DNA of 64,000 bases from Chryseobacterium sp. CY350 (GCF_027945075.1 NZ_CP116034.1:4026638-4090637), one strand, 5' to 3'; counted from the first letter of the stretch, positions 53,776-63,451 are shown. A program made the numbers and translations. The notes: generated by a model not told the origin, from the letters alone.

Positions 53776-53813
53776 AAAAAAGAACCGCCGCAAATTTATT
53801 TGCGGCGGTTCTT
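53776..53813. terminator. Bidirectional terminator between serA and mscL
   Basis: Perfect 15-base stem AGAACCGCCGCAAAT/ATTTGCGGCGGTTCT (53781-53795, 53798-53812) with a two-base centre. Six A before it give a T-run on the minus strand for mscL. On the plus strand T follows more weakly. Confidence 0.95.
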
Positions 53814-53814
53814 T

Positions 53815-54204
53815 CTATATATTGTTTTTGCTTTTTAGTAAATCTCTGATTTCCATAAGTAATTTCTGATCTTCGGTAGGTCCCGCCGGAGCTTCTACTA
53901 CTGCATCTTCTTTTTTGCTTAAACTTGCGATTCCTTTAATTAGAAAGAATAAAACAAGAGCTACAATTAGAAAACTGATGACTGAGGATAAGAAATTCCC
54001 ATATTTTACGCCGTTCCAGGAAAGTTCTGCAATATTTTTTACATTTGCCTTTTCAAGTGCAGGGTTCAATAATAAGGGTGTGATAATATCATCAACGAAT
54101 GATTTTACAATTGCACTGAAAGCCGCTCCGATGATAACACCGACCGCCAGATCGACAACATTTCCTTTAAAGGCAAAATCTTTAAAATCTTTAATAAATC
54201 CCAT
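53815..54204 (-). CDS. mscL: Large-conductance mechanosensitive channel
   Basis: 129 residues. FKDFAFKGNVVDLAVGVIIGAAF is the MscL hallmark and TM1. A second helix follows at about 70-95, then a cytoplasmic helix. Pentameric safety valve in osmotic downshift. Ends on the strong palindrome shared with serA. Confidence 0.95.
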   Translation of the reverse strand: MGFIKDFKDFAFKGNVVDLAVGVIIGAAFSAIVKSFVDDIITPLLLNPALEKANVKNIAELSWNGVKYGNFLSSVISFLIVALVLFFLIKGIASLSKKEDAVVEAPAGPTEDQKLLMEIRDLLKSKNNI

Positions 54205-54340
54205 AATTTATATTTTTTTGATTGTTTAAAACAAAATTATAATTTAAAAACAGGAATCGTGCATAGTTTGATAGTTTTTTAAGATAATAATCAGATTATT
54301 TTTAAAAATTAATCATTAAATTTATGTAAAACATTATTCT

Positions 54341-55858
54341 ATGAAAATTTTCACAGCAGAAAAAATAAAGGCTGGAGATCAATTTACTATTAAAAATGAA
54401 CCCATAACTTCGATCGCATTGATGGAAAGAGCAGCGCAGAAATGTGTTGACTGGATCCTTACTTATTGTAAAAACCATCACAAGTTTGCAGTGTTTTGTG
54501 GAAACGGTAATAATGGTGGTGATGGTTTTGCCATTGCAAGAATGCTTTATCTAAAAGGTTTTGATGTTGATGTTTTTATCGATTCATCAAACGAAAAATT
54601 TTCTGATGATGCTCATTTCAATTACGAAAAGGTTAAGGAAATTTCAGGTATTTCTATTTATGATTTTAGTGCGATCGATAAATTTAAATTTGATAATGAT
54701 ACAGTGATTGTCGATGCACTTTTTGGAACAGGATTATCTAGGAAATTAGAGGGGAAATTTGTTTGGTTAATCAATGCGCTCAATGATTTAAAACAAGTTA
54801 AGATTTCTATTGACGTTCCTTCCGGACTGTTTTCTGATCAGATTTCGGAAGAAAATCAGACAATTTTAAAAGCTGATTACACATTAAGTTTTCAATTCTG
54901 GAAACGTACTTTTCTTCACCCTGAAACAGGTAAATTTACTGGAAAGGTTATCGTTTTAGATATAGATTTAAATAAAGAATATATCGACGAAACGTCAACC
55001 GATTATTTTGTAATTGATGATGAAATTATCAAAGAAATCTTCAGACCACGAAGCGATTTTGCACACAAAGGAACTTATGGAAGAGCCGCCATTGTTGCCG
55101 GAAGTTTCGGTAAAATGGGAGCAGCAGTTTTGGCAACTAAATCAACTTTAAAAACAGGAACGGGTTTAACATTTACAGTTGCACCAAACTGCGGATATGA
55201 AATTCTGCAGACCAGCTGCCCCGAAGCGATGTTTGTTTCTGGCGGAGAAAAATGTATAGAAAATATTGAAATTCAGAAAGAAACGGTTTACGGAATCGGG
55301 CCAGGTTTGGGAACAGATATTTTAACAAAGAAAGCCCTTATAGAATTTTTAAACGACGTTAAAGAACCCTTGCTGTTAGATGCTGATGCTTTAAATATTA
55401 TTTCCGAAAGTCGGGAAACTATCAATTTAATTCCCAAAAATTCTGTTATCACGCCACATCCGAAAGAGTTTGAAAGACTTTTTGGAAAAACTGAAAATTC
55501 TTTTAAAAGAGTAGAACTGGGGATACGAAAAGCAAAAGAATTACAAATTTTCATTGTCTTGAAAGATCATCATACGCAGATCATCACTCCTGAAGGAAAA
55601 GTATTTTACAATATTACCGGAAATTCTGGTCTCGCAAAAGGTGGAAGCGGCGATATTTTAACAGGAATTATTACATCACTTTTAGCCCAAAAATACTCAC
55701 CCGAAACGGCCTGTATATTAGGAGTCTGGCTTCATGGGAAAGCTGCTGATCTTACTGCTGAAAAAATTTCGAAAGAATCAATGCTTCCTACCGATGTGAT
55801 TGGCGAGTTGGGAAATGTTTTCCTTGATCTAAACAAAAAAGTCACAACTCTGTTGTGA
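54341..55858 (+). CDS. nnr: Bifunctional NAD(P)H-hydrate repair enzyme
   Basis: 505 residues. The N-terminal epimerase domain (1-about 215) has FCGNGNNGGDGFAIARML and DALFGTGLSR. The C-terminal ADP-dependent dehydratase (about 230-505) has GTYGRAAIVAGSFGKMGAAV, GIGPGLG, LDADALN, TPHPKEFERL and NSGLAKGGSGDILTGII. Repairs hydrated NAD(P)H. The stop codon lies inside a terminator stem. Confidence 0.96.
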   Translation: MKIFTAEKIKAGDQFTIKNEPITSIALMERAAQKCVDWILTYCKNHHKFAVFCGNGNNGGDGFAIARMLYLKGFDVDVFIDSSNEKFSDDAHFNYEKVKEISGISIYDFSAIDKFKFDNDTVIVDALFGTGLSRKLEGKFVWLINALNDLKQVKISIDVPSGLFSDQISEENQTILKADYTLSFQFWKRTFLHPETGKFTGKVIVLDIDLNKEYIDETSTDYFVIDDEIIKEIFRPRSDFAHKGTYGRAAIVAGSFGKMGAAVLATKSTLKTGTGLTFTVAPNCGYEILQTSCPEAMFVSGGEKCIENIEIQKETVYGIGPGLGTDILTKKALIEFLNDVKEPLLLDADALNIISESRETINLIPKNSVITPHPKEFERLFGKTENSFKRVELGIRKAKELQIFIVLKDHHTQIITPEGKVFYNITGNSGLAKGGSGDILTGIITSLLAQKYSPETACILGVWLHGKAADLTAEKISKESMLPTDVIGELGNVFLDLNKKVTTLL

Positions 55859-55866
55859 CTTTTCAA
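55837..55866. terminator. Terminator overlapping the nnr stop codon
   Basis: Perfect twelve-base stem AAAAGTCACAAC/GTTGTGACTTTT with loop TCT. The TGA of nnr (55856-55858) is in the right arm. T-runs on both strands suit bidirectional use with lgt. Confidence 0.9.
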
Positions 55867-55883
55867 TAATATTTTATATTTTT

Positions 55884-57152
55884 TTAAACTGTTTTTTCTG
55901 TTTCAGGAAGAGCTTTGTTATTTTTAGAATAGACCATGATGACCAAACCTGCGATCATAAATGGTATTGATAAAATCTGTCCTGTATTTAATCCCGCAAA
56001 TGAAATAACTTCATCACCTTGAGGCATTTTAAGAAATTCTACAGAAAATCTAATTGCCCAAAGAAGGAAAAAGAATAATCCGAATAACCATCCTTGTTGA
56101 AATTTTTTGTCAGTTTTTCTGTATAAAACCCAAAGAATTATAAATAGCGTTACGTATCCTGCAGCTTCAAACAATTGCGTAGGATAGCGCGTTACAGTGA
56201 TTCCGTACTCGCTGCTCTGTTGCGGGAAAAATAAAGCAAATGGTGAAGAAGAATCAACAGGTTTTCCGATAATTTCAGAGTTGAAAAAGTTCCCCATTCT
56301 TACAAAAGCACCTCCAATTGCTACAACGATTCCTAATCTGTCGAAAACCCAAAGCGGATTTTTTTTCACTATTTTATATGAATAATACAGCGTTGTTACA
56401 ATTACGGCAAGTGTTGCTCCGTGACTTGCTAAACCTGCAAATCCTGTAAATTTTATTCCGTTTTTGGTACTGATCGGTAAAAATACACTCCAGAAATCTT
56501 CTTTAAATAATTCCGGCTGGTAAAAAATAACGTGACCTAATCTCGCTCCCAGAATGGTTCCTATCAACGTCCACGTGAAAAATGGTTCTACATATTTTGT
56601 GTCAACACCATCGATGGAATACATTTTTGTCATCAGGAAATATCCGATTCCAAAAGCGAAAATGAACATTAAACTGTAAAAATGTAACGTAACCGGACCT
56701 AAATGAATTCCGGTTGAAGGATCCCAGATTTTAAAAGGTGTATCAAGTTCAACTTTATCGTTTGCTTTAACAGGACTTGAAGATTTTACTGCATATTTGA
56801 GAGTTTCAATGTTATTTTCATTAATACTTACATTTTCCACAAGTCTAAAATCTTTGTCAAAAAACTGATAATGATCTGCTTTAAATTTGCCCAAAATCAT
56901 TGAACTGCTCATGAAATGCGAAGTTTCAAGATTCGATTTGTTCAGAATTACCACCATATTTTTATTGGTGTTTAAACTAGCAAAAGAATCAAGTTCTGCA
57001 AGCTCTGAAGTTGCGAAAATTTTGACAGGAATTTCTGCGGAATTAACTTTTAAAGTTCCTTGCGATAAGCCGGAAGGAGTGTTTTGTGCAAAAAATGCCT
57101 GTGCCGTGATTGCAAATATGAAAAGGTAAATTCTGAAAAAAATATTGCTCAT
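55884..57152 (-). CDS. lgt: Prolipoprotein diacylglyceryl transferase with extra N-terminal domain
   Basis: 422 residues from the start at 57152, where MSNIFFRIYLFIFAITAQAFFAQ gives a signal peptide. Residues about 24-140 form an extracytoplasmic domain absent from the classic 270-300 residue enzyme. From about 141 the Lgt core follows: HFYSLMFIFAFGIGYFLM, GARLGHVIFYQPE, GLASHGATL, RMGNFFNSEIIG (lipid-binding motif) and YPTQLFEA. Attaches diacylglycerol to lipobox Cys; several lipoproteins in this window are its expected substrates. Confidence 0.9.
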   Translation of the reverse strand: MSNIFFRIYLFIFAITAQAFFAQNTPSGLSQGTLKVNSAEIPVKIFATSELAELDSFASLNTNKNMVVILNKSNLETSHFMSSSMILGKFKADHYQFFDKDFRLVENVSINENNIETLKYAVKSSSPVKANDKVELDTPFKIWDPSTGIHLGPVTLHFYSLMFIFAFGIGYFLMTKMYSIDGVDTKYVEPFFTWTLIGTILGARLGHVIFYQPELFKEDFWSVFLPISTKNGIKFTGFAGLASHGATLAVIVTTLYYSYKIVKKNPLWVFDRLGIVVAIGGAFVRMGNFFNSEIIGKPVDSSSPFALFFPQQSSEYGITVTRYPTQLFEAAGYVTLFIILWVLYRKTDKKFQQGWLFGLFFFLLWAIRFSVEFLKMPQGDEVISFAGLNTGQILSIPFMIAGLVIMVYSKNNKALPETEKTV

Positions 57153-57183
57153 TTCTATTTTTTTAAAGTTCTTATCGTTATAA

Positions 57184-57426
57184 TTATTTTTTTGGAGGAA
57201 CAGGATCAAAACCGCTTCCGCCCCAGGGATGACACTTTGCAATTCTTTTTACACCGAGCCAAAATCCTTTAAAAATGCCGTGAACCTGAAGAGATTCTAC
57301 CATGTAATGCGAACAAGTAGGTTCGTATCTGCAATTTTTCGGAAGTAATGGCGAGATAAACCATTGGTAGAATCTGATTAAAATTACCAAAGGTGCTGTA
57401 ACTATTTTATTGATTGAAAGTTTCAA
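57184..57426 (-). CDS. yidD: Membrane protein insertion efficiency factor YidD
   Basis: 80 residues. [20 protein letters not shown] and [20 protein letters not shown] are the YidD hallmarks with three Cys. Peripheral inner-membrane protein that assists YidC. Separated from lgt by 31 bases. Confidence 0.93.
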   Translation of the reverse strand: MKLSINKIVTAPLVILIRFYQWFISPLLPKNCRYEPTCSHYMVESLQVHGIFKGFWLGVKRIAKCHPWGGSGFDPVPPKK

Positions 57427-57545
57427 AACACTGCAAAAATAGGCTAAAAAATTGAAAATTAGTTTAAATTGGTAGAAGTTTGAGAATCATAGATAGGTTT
57501 TTGTCGGATTATTTGATGTGTTTATAGATTTCAGATATAGACTTA

Positions 57546-57584
57546 GAAAAAAAACAAAAACTCGTATAAGATAAACGAGTTTTT
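57546..57584 (-). terminator. Terminator after hypothetical 57606 gene
   Basis: AAAAACTCGT (57556-57565) pairs with ACGAGTTTTT (57575-57584), loop ATAAGATAA. A-run before the stem gives a T-run on the minus strand. Confidence 0.85.
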
Positions 57585-57605
57585 ATATTAAACTTAACAA
57601 AAGTT

Positions 57606-58397
57606 TTAATAAGATATTGTGTAAGAAAAACTTATAAGATTTATATCATTTGATAATATTTTCCAGTCTTTTAAATATTGATTGTAAAAATAAATATTTC
57701 CTTTTTCTTTTGAATTATAAAATTGAATTGAAGGTTCTTTAAGATTTTTATCTGTTAGCCCTGTTTCATCAATAATTCTTATGCTAATTAGAATATTTCC
57801 AATGATTGGAATATTGTATTTATGTAAATCAATTACATTGTTTTTTTTTGTAGTTAAATCATTTACGTTTATAAATATACTCTCATTATTCAGAATCTCT
57901 TTATCTATCACGTCGTTTTCAAAGTTGTAAAAATCAATTTTTAATAATGTATTATTAGCATAAATTCTTTTGACAGGAATTGAAATTTTTTGCAATTTTC
58001 CACTTATATTTTCCTTGCCTTTTATTTTGAATCCAATTGTTAAATCATTAGGTAGTTTTGTAGTATTTTTATTTATAGATTTCGATGCAAACTCTACATT
58101 TTTTTTATTTTTAATTATTACTTCTTCAATATCTTTAATAATAGGTTTCAAATATATGATTCGATTATAATTTGCTTTCTTTTGTTCCTCATATCCATTT
58201 TTTTTTAAAAATATTGGCTGTTCATTTTTCTTTGTTAATTCAATAGTTCCCAACGAATCAGAAAAATAAGAATTACCGTCGACAATAAACTCTACATAGG
58301 AAATAGTTTTATGATCTATGCTATCTAAAACGGTTATTTTTTGTGAATAATAATAGAGTGTTGAAAATATAAAAAAGAAACTAAAATATGTTTTCAT
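57606..58397 (-). CDS. Hypothetical exported protein with carboxypeptidase-like regulatory start
   Basis: 263 residues, signal peptide MKTYFSFFFIFSTLYYYSQ. Residues about 20-75 look like a CarboxypepD_reg-like beta-sandwich (VLDSIDHKTISYVEFIV, LKKNGYEEQKK), as found at the start of many Bacteroidota outer-membrane proteins. The rest is low in recognisable motifs and very AT-rich in codon use. No barrel seen. Role unknown. Confidence 0.7.
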   Translation of the reverse strand: MKTYFSFFFIFSTLYYYSQKITVLDSIDHKTISYVEFIVDGNSYFSDSLGTIELTKKNEQPIFLKKNGYEEQKKANYNRIIYLKPIIKDIEEVIIKNKKNVEFASKSINKNTTKLPNDLTIGFKIKGKENISGKLQKISIPVKRIYANNTLLKIDFYNFENDVIDKEILNNESIFINVNDLTTKKNNVIDLHKYNIPIIGNILISIRIIDETGLTDKNLKEPSIQFYNSKEKGNIYFYNQYLKDWKILSNDINLISFSYTISY

Positions 58398-58403
58398 AAA
58401 GAA

Positions 58404-58436
58404 AATTTTAAAGTGACTGGTTTTTTACCAGTCACT
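58404..58436 (-). terminator. Terminator after small exported gene
   Basis: Perfect ten-base stem AGTGACTGGT/ACCAGTCACT (58412-58421, 58427-58436) around TTTTT. On the minus strand TTAAAATTTTC follows. Confidence 0.8.
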
Positions 58437-58444
58437 GAAGTTAG

Positions 58445-58699
58445 TTACTCAAGGCTTGTTGATTGCTGTAGTGAAGTTTGGCAATCAACGAAAGTTGTTG
58501 TTGTACTAATTGGTATTCCAAATAAATAAAAAGTTTCTGTCTTAGACTGTACTCCTCTTCCACCTTGTCCGTTATAAGAATTACAAGTTCCATATGTCGT
58601 TTCAGTACCTATGAATTTTCCTGTTGAGCTTTCTGGTCCAAATGATGTAATAGAAAGTAAACCTACTGATAATAATCCTACGGTTAAAATTTTTTTCAT
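58445..58699 (-). CDS. Small exported protein of unknown function
   Basis: 84 residues with a signal peptide (MKKILTVGLLSVGLLSITSF). The mature part is rich in Thr, Ser and Gly, with two Cys (TYGTCNSYNGQGG and FVDCQTSL) that may form a disulphide. No family known. Divergent from an XRE regulator at 58866, with a 166-base spacer between. Confidence 0.7.
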   Translation of the reverse strand: MKKILTVGLLSVGLLSITSFGPESSTGKFIGTETTYGTCNSYNGQGGRGVQSKTETFYLFGIPISTTTTFVDCQTSLQQSTSLE

Positions 58700-58839
58700 T
58701 GTTTAAGATATTAAAGTTAAAAAATTAAAAAAAAACAATCTGTGCACTTATGTTTTACAAATACAATATTATTGCAATTGCAAAATCTCTACAATTACTT
58801 TTAGTAAAATTAATTTTACTTTTAATGAATTATTTTATA

Positions 58840-58847
58840 CTTTTGAT
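58840..58847 (+). promoter_or_regulatory. Candidate -7 box of the XRE gene
   Basis: TACTTTTG, 18 bases before the ATG. No good -33 element. Confidence 0.4.
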
Positions 58848-58865
58848 ATCTAACACGATCTGAAG

Positions 58866-59195
58866 ATGGAAAAAATTCTTAAAAAAATTACCACCTGTAG
58901 AAGAGAAAGAGGATTTACATTTGAAAATATGGGCCATGAGCTTGATATTACCATGGCAGCGTACAGGAAGATTGAGATTGGAAAGACTAGACTTACTGTA
59001 GATAGACTTTTTAAAATATCAAATATCTTAAATTTACATATTAGAGATCTAATTTCTTTGCATTCAGAATTTACGGAATATGTAAATGAAGAGTATTCTG
59101 TAAATAATATTGATTTTTTCAAAAAGCTTTTGGAAGCTAAAGATGAACAAATATTTTTACTGAAAGAAAGAGAGAAGATAAAATATAAAAAATAG
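58866..59195 (+). CDS. XRE-family helix-turn-helix regulator
   Basis: 109 residues. HTH_3 domain at about 8-62: RRERGFTFENMGHELDITMAAYRKIEIGKTRL-like order, with the recognition helix in MAAYRKIE and VDRLFKISNILNLHI. The C-terminal 45 residues are a charged helix (FFKKLLEAKDEQIFLLKERE), possibly for dimerisation. It lies 12 bases upstream of rarA on the same strand and divergent from a small exported gene. Confidence 0.85.
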   Translation: MEKILKKITTCRRERGFTFENMGHELDITMAAYRKIEIGKTRLTVDRLFKISNILNLHIRDLISLHSEFTEYVNEEYSVNNIDFFKKLLEAKDEQIFLLKEREKIKYKK

Positions 59196-59207
59196 AATCA
59201 TAAAATT

Positions 59208-60485
59208 TTGAGTCAGAATACTCCTTTAGCCGAAAGAATGAGACCGAAAAACCTGGATGAAGTTTTGGGACAGGAACATCTTACCGGCGAAAAAGGAACC
59301 ATAAGGAAAATGCTGGAGAATGATACTTTAAATTCTTTGATTCTCTGGGGACCGCCTGGAACAGGTAAAACAACTCTTGCGGAAATTATTTCTGAGAAAT
59401 CAGGTCGGAAGTTTTTTAAGCTTTCAGCGGTTTCTTCCGGAGTGAAAGATGTACGGGACGTAATTGAAGAAGCCAAAAAGCAAAATCTTTTTTCCGGAAA
59501 ATCACCCATTCTTTTTATTGATGAAATTCACAGATTCAACAAATCTCAACAGGATTCTCTGCTTCATGCGGTAGAAAAAGGCTGGATCGTTTTAATTGGC
59601 GCGACTACAGAAAATCCTAGTTTTGAGGTAGTTTCGGCTTTGCTTTCCAGAAGTCAGGTCTATGTTTTAAAAGCTTTAACTCACGAAAAACTTGAGGAAT
59701 TAATCGATATCGCTCTTGAAAGATTTAATAAAGATGAAAAAACAGATTTTAAAATCAACGAAAAACAGGCTTTTATACAATATTCGGGTGGTGACGGAAG
59801 AAAACTGATCAATTCTGTAGAACTGGTTCTCAGCCAGTTTATTAACTCAGATACTACAGAAATTTCGAATAATGAAGTGTTAGAAGTGCTTCAGGAGACG
59901 ATGGCGCTGTATGATAAAAATGGCGAACAACATTATGATATCATTTCGGCTTTCATAAAATCGATGCGCGGCGGCGATCCGAATGGTGCAGTGTACTGGC
60001 TGGCAAGAATGATCGCAGGAGGTGAAGATATAAAATTTATCGCCAGGAGAATGCTTATTTTGGCATCTGAAGATATTGGTTTGGCAAATCCGAATGCGCT
60101 TGTGATTGCCAACAGTTGCTTTCAGGCTGTTAATGTTATAGGAAATCCGGAAGCTAGAATTTTGCTTAGTGAAACGGCGGTTTATCTGGCAGTTTCTCCA
60201 AAAAGCAACTCTACTTATATGGCAATTAATGAAGCTTTGGCTTTTGTAAAAAAAACAGGAAATTTACCTGTGCCACTGCATTTGAGGAACGCCCCGACAA
60301 AGTTGATGAAAGATCTGGATTATGGTAAGGAGTACAAATATGCCCATTCTTATGAGGGCAATTTTGTAAATCAGGATTTTTTGCCTGAAGAAATAAAAGA
60401 TCAGAAATTTTACGAACCCGGAAATAATGCCACCGAAAAGAAAATTTACGAAGAACTCAAGAAAAAATGGAACGATAAATATTAA
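59208..60485 (+). CDS. rarA: Replication-associated recombination protein A (RarA/MgsA)
   Basis: 425 residues starting at TTG 59208 (MSQNTPLAERMRP); the only nearby ATG would start at MRPKNLDEVLG, losing the family's PLAERMRP. AAA+ ATPase: WGPPGTGKTTLAEIIS, ILFIDEIHRFNKSQQDSLL, GATTENPSFEVVSALLSRSQ. The C-terminal half has the MgsA domain (SAFIKSMRGGDPNGAVYWLARMI). Acts at stalled replication forks. A terminator follows. Confidence 0.94.
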   Translation: MSQNTPLAERMRPKNLDEVLGQEHLTGEKGTIRKMLENDTLNSLILWGPPGTGKTTLAEIISEKSGRKFFKLSAVSSGVKDVRDVIEEAKKQNLFSGKSPILFIDEIHRFNKSQQDSLLHAVEKGWIVLIGATTENPSFEVVSALLSRSQVYVLKALTHEKLEELIDIALERFNKDEKTDFKINEKQAFIQYSGGDGRKLINSVELVLSQFINSDTTEISNNEVLEVLQETMALYDKNGEQHYDIISAFIKSMRGGDPNGAVYWLARMIAGGEDIKFIARRMLILASEDIGLANPNALVIANSCFQAVNVIGNPEARILLSETAVYLAVSPKSNSTYMAINEALAFVKKTGNLPVPLHLRNAPTKLMKDLDYGKEYKYAHSYEGNFVNQDFLPEEIKDQKFYEPGNNATEKKIYEELKKKWNDKY

Positions 60486-60524
60486 AGAAAAAAACGGATA
60501 CTCAATTGAATATCCGTTTTTTAG
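60485..60524. terminator. Bidirectional terminator between rarA and exported gene
   Basis: Perfect stem AAAACGGATA/TATCCGTTTT (60491-60500, 60511-60520) around CTCAATTGAA, which itself can pair in part; A-run before and T-run after. Confidence 0.9.
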
Positions 60525-60541
60525 TATTTATTTAGTGAAAA

Positions 60542-60979
60542 TTATTTTTTTACGGTTGTGATAACCAAAGCTTTTTTACCTTCTACAGTTTCCACTTTTG
60601 CATCTGCAATCATGTCTGCAAAGATTTTAGTATCAGGATTTTTAAATTCGTATCCTTCGATGAAAACAGAAGCGTCTTGTGGAAGGCCGCTCTGAGCATT
60701 GTAGCTTCCTAAGGTCATGAAATCTAATGTTCCGACATCTTTCTTAAATTTTACTTCAGCCAAACCATTGTCAGCTAAAAAATCAAATTTCTTAAGATTT
60801 TGTGGAAGATTTGATTTTGTTTTAAAAACATTTACGCTTTGAACAAAATCTTTCTTCAAATCAAACATTGCTACAGTTCCCACAGCATCATTACAAATTG
60901 CAAATTTTACGTTAGGATTTTTTTGAGCAAATAATGTTGCTGAAGCAAAGATTAATAGAGAATATAGAAGTTTTTTCAT
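60542..60979 (-). CDS. Hypothetical exported protein
   Basis: 145 residues with signal peptide MKKLLYSLLIFASATLFAQ. Beta-rich body, no known motif. Single gene between the shared terminator and a 187-base spacer. Confidence 0.65.
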   Translation of the reverse strand: MKKLLYSLLIFASATLFAQKNPNVKFAICNDAVGTVAMFDLKKDFVQSVNVFKTKSNLPQNLKKFDFLADNGLAEVKFKKDVGTLDFMTLGSYNAQSGLPQDASVFIEGYEFKNPDTKIFADMIADAKVETVEGKKALVITTVKK

Positions 60980-61166
60980 ATGTAGATAATTTTTTTTGGA
61001 GAAATTGCCAACTTAAAAAAGTAATCTCTAACTTGGAAACACCATTTTTGAGATCTAAATTTTAAGTATTAAAAACGTGATAAATATAGTTATTTTTTGT
61101 AAATCGTCAACAAAAATTTAATTTAAATTAATAATTAATTACAAATATTCGATTTAACCTTATAAT

Positions 61167-63371
61167 TTAGAATGTTTTCTGATCAGAATCTTCTTTCTTG
61201 TCAACCAGGTTTTTTATCAGGTTTTTAAGTCGCTGAAACATGAAAGAACTTAATAATAAGATGATTCCTAAAATAATGAAGGCAATGATTCTGGAGACAT
61301 TATCCATCTGCCAGATATCAACAGCGTATAATTTAATGATCATAATTCCGAGTAATGTAAACCCTATTTTATTGAGTTCAGGCAATTCTTTTTTAAGGCC
61401 AAAATAAATAAACAGGCACGCTAAAACTGCCCAGATAATTGGCAGATATAACCTGCTGAAGTGATTTTGAAGCGCATAAATTTGATTTGGATTTTCAGCA
61501 TTCATTAATATGTAAAAACGATATGACTCGAAACTGAAAGCTAAAATAACAAGTAGCGAAATTGCCCAATATGAAATGTGAACTTTGATAAAATCTGAAT
61601 TCGGAATTATTTTACAAATTAAATGTAAAAAAGGCAAGATATACAGCAAGTGTATAAAGTAGAAACCGGTAAAAATTTTGTTACTGATTATCTCTGTTGC
61701 AACCTGCGAAGTTAAAATATGCATGAAAAGGAAAAGCAGAAATAAATAGATCATTCCGGTCTGGAAGCTCTTGCTGATTTTTAGTTTTCGTCCGAGAATG
61801 ATTAAGACAAATAGATAATAGATCGTGAAAAGGAAACCGATGATAAATATAAAAACCAAACTTTCATCGGAAATATGATAAATGATTTCAAATAAAATGG
61901 AAAAATAAATTACAATAAAAGATAAAGTTTTAAAGAGATTTTCATAATAGGTGTTCTCAGATTTTTCTACATCAGAACTGTCCTGTAGCAAAATCAGATT
62001 CGCAAAACAGCTTCCGATAACAACTATACTCGTAATAAAAACAGGATTTACGATCACTTGCAAAGAATCTACATGTAAATATTGCGTCCAGGTCAACATT
62101 TGAGAGACAATGACCATAGGAAACAAAATATAGAAGAAAACCTTGAAGAGCTTGTGGTTGGTTTTTTTCCAAATATATAGCAACAGACTTGCTTCGATTG
62201 CCCAAATGCTTGTGATGAGATGTGTTTTTAGCTCAAGTGCAAAAGCCAGCGTTATTAAACTTATTGTGATGCTTGTAAATACTGAATAATTGATTCCAAA
62301 ATCTTTTTTCTGATATTCTCTATAAAAGCCAATAGCATTAATAACGGCAAAAATGATAGGAAATACTGATGCCGGAAAAAGCTGTAATTGGTTGAAGATG
62401 AAAACAAGTCCTGCGATGGAAGAAAAATTGATTAAAATCAACATTAAAATATCAAATTCCTTCAAAACATTATTTCTGAAATAATTCTGAAGCGCAAACG
62501 CATAGAAAATAATATAAGTGATGACGTAAAACAGAATTGCAGAAAATTCCGCTTTCTCCATGGTCCAGAAAAAAAGATAAAAAGCTGTGAGTACGAAGGC
62601 AATCCAGCCGATGCTTTTCCATTGTTTAAGGTAGGAAATAAAGAGCATTCCAATATTCAAAACAGATAGATAAGTAAAGAGGAAAATGTAATTGCTTTGT
62701 CCGGTACTGATCATTAATGGAGCTAAAAATCCACCAAATAAGGAAAATATGATTAGCGTTTCGCTTTTGTAATAATAGGATAGTCCTACGGAGGCGAGGG
62801 TAATCAGGCAAGTGATGAGAAAACCAGTATTCTGCGAGAAAATATGGTATTCTCTGAAAGCGATTGTCGTCGTAAAATAAAGCACAGCAACACCGCCACC
62901 TGTAATTATAGATGAGAAAACGGCGTAGTTCTTTCTAAGAAAATGCCCGACTGCGATGATAGAAATGCCTGCAATAAATCCTATCCCGGCTCTTGAAGTT
63001 TCGCCGATCCAATTTTTATCGATTGCATATTTAACGAAATATCCGATCCCCAGAACAAGAGTGAAAATACCAATAATCGTAAGCGCATTTTGTTTTAAAA
63101 AATCAAATACTGGTGATAGCCAGTCTTTTTTGGGTTCTGTTTCCTCAATCTCATCTGAAACTTTGTGGTGTTGAGATCTTATTTCGGTTTTAAATTGCGC
63201 AATCGGAAGATCATCAATATTGTCTTCGGAAACTTTTTCTACTTCACGGGAATCACTCTTGGTAAGTTCAGAAATCTGTTTCTCCAGAAGATCGATTCTT
63301 CTGCTTAGTTTGTGGTAAACCAATATGAGAAGCACAATCAGTATGACAACAATAGTAAAAACAGAAATCAT
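61167..63371 (-). CDS. DUF2339 multi-pass membrane protein
   Basis: 734 residues. A short coiled coil after the first helix (residues about 20-50, KLSRRIDLLEKQISELTKSD), then some twenty or more membrane helices. Features of DUF2339 are the N-terminal helix plus coiled coil, FLKQNALTIIGIFTLVLGIGYF and GGFLAPLMISTG. Function of the family is unknown. Confidence 0.85.
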   Translation of the reverse strand: MISVFTIVVILIVLLILVYHKLSRRIDLLEKQISELTKSDSREVEKVSEDNIDDLPIAQFKTEIRSQHHKVSDEIEETEPKKDWLSPVFDFLKQNALTIIGIFTLVLGIGYFVKYAIDKNWIGETSRAGIGFIAGISIIAVGHFLRKNYAVFSSIITGGGVAVLYFTTTIAFREYHIFSQNTGFLITCLITLASVGLSYYYKSETLIIFSLFGGFLAPLMISTGQSNYIFLFTYLSVLNIGMLFISYLKQWKSIGWIAFVLTAFYLFFWTMEKAEFSAILFYVITYIIFYAFALQNYFRNNVLKEFDILMLILINFSSIAGLVFIFNQLQLFPASVFPIIFAVINAIGFYREYQKKDFGINYSVFTSITISLITLAFALELKTHLITSIWAIEASLLLYIWKKTNHKLFKVFFYILFPMVIVSQMLTWTQYLHVDSLQVIVNPVFITSIVVIGSCFANLILLQDSSDVEKSENTYYENLFKTLSFIVIYFSILFEIIYHISDESLVFIFIIGFLFTIYYLFVLIILGRKLKISKSFQTGMIYLFLLFLFMHILTSQVATEIISNKIFTGFYFIHLLYILPFLHLICKIIPNSDFIKVHISYWAISLLVILAFSFESYRFYILMNAENPNQIYALQNHFSRLYLPIIWAVLACLFIYFGLKKELPELNKIGFTLLGIMIIKLYAVDIWQMDNVSRIIAFIILGIILLLSSFMFQRLKNLIKNLVDKKEDSDQKTF

Positions 63372-63451
63372 AAGTAAGAATTATTTTCAAATATAGGAAT
63401 TTGAAAATAAGCTCTGAAAAAAACTCAGTACATCAGAAACTGAAAAAAAAA

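Noticed and set aside
57153..57242. 30-residue extension of Lgt
   Set aside because: The signal peptide starts at 57152, and the extension overlaps the end of yidD.
60542..60979. Possible toxin or immunity role for the small exported protein next to rarA
   Set aside because: No motif or partner supports it; left as hypothetical.
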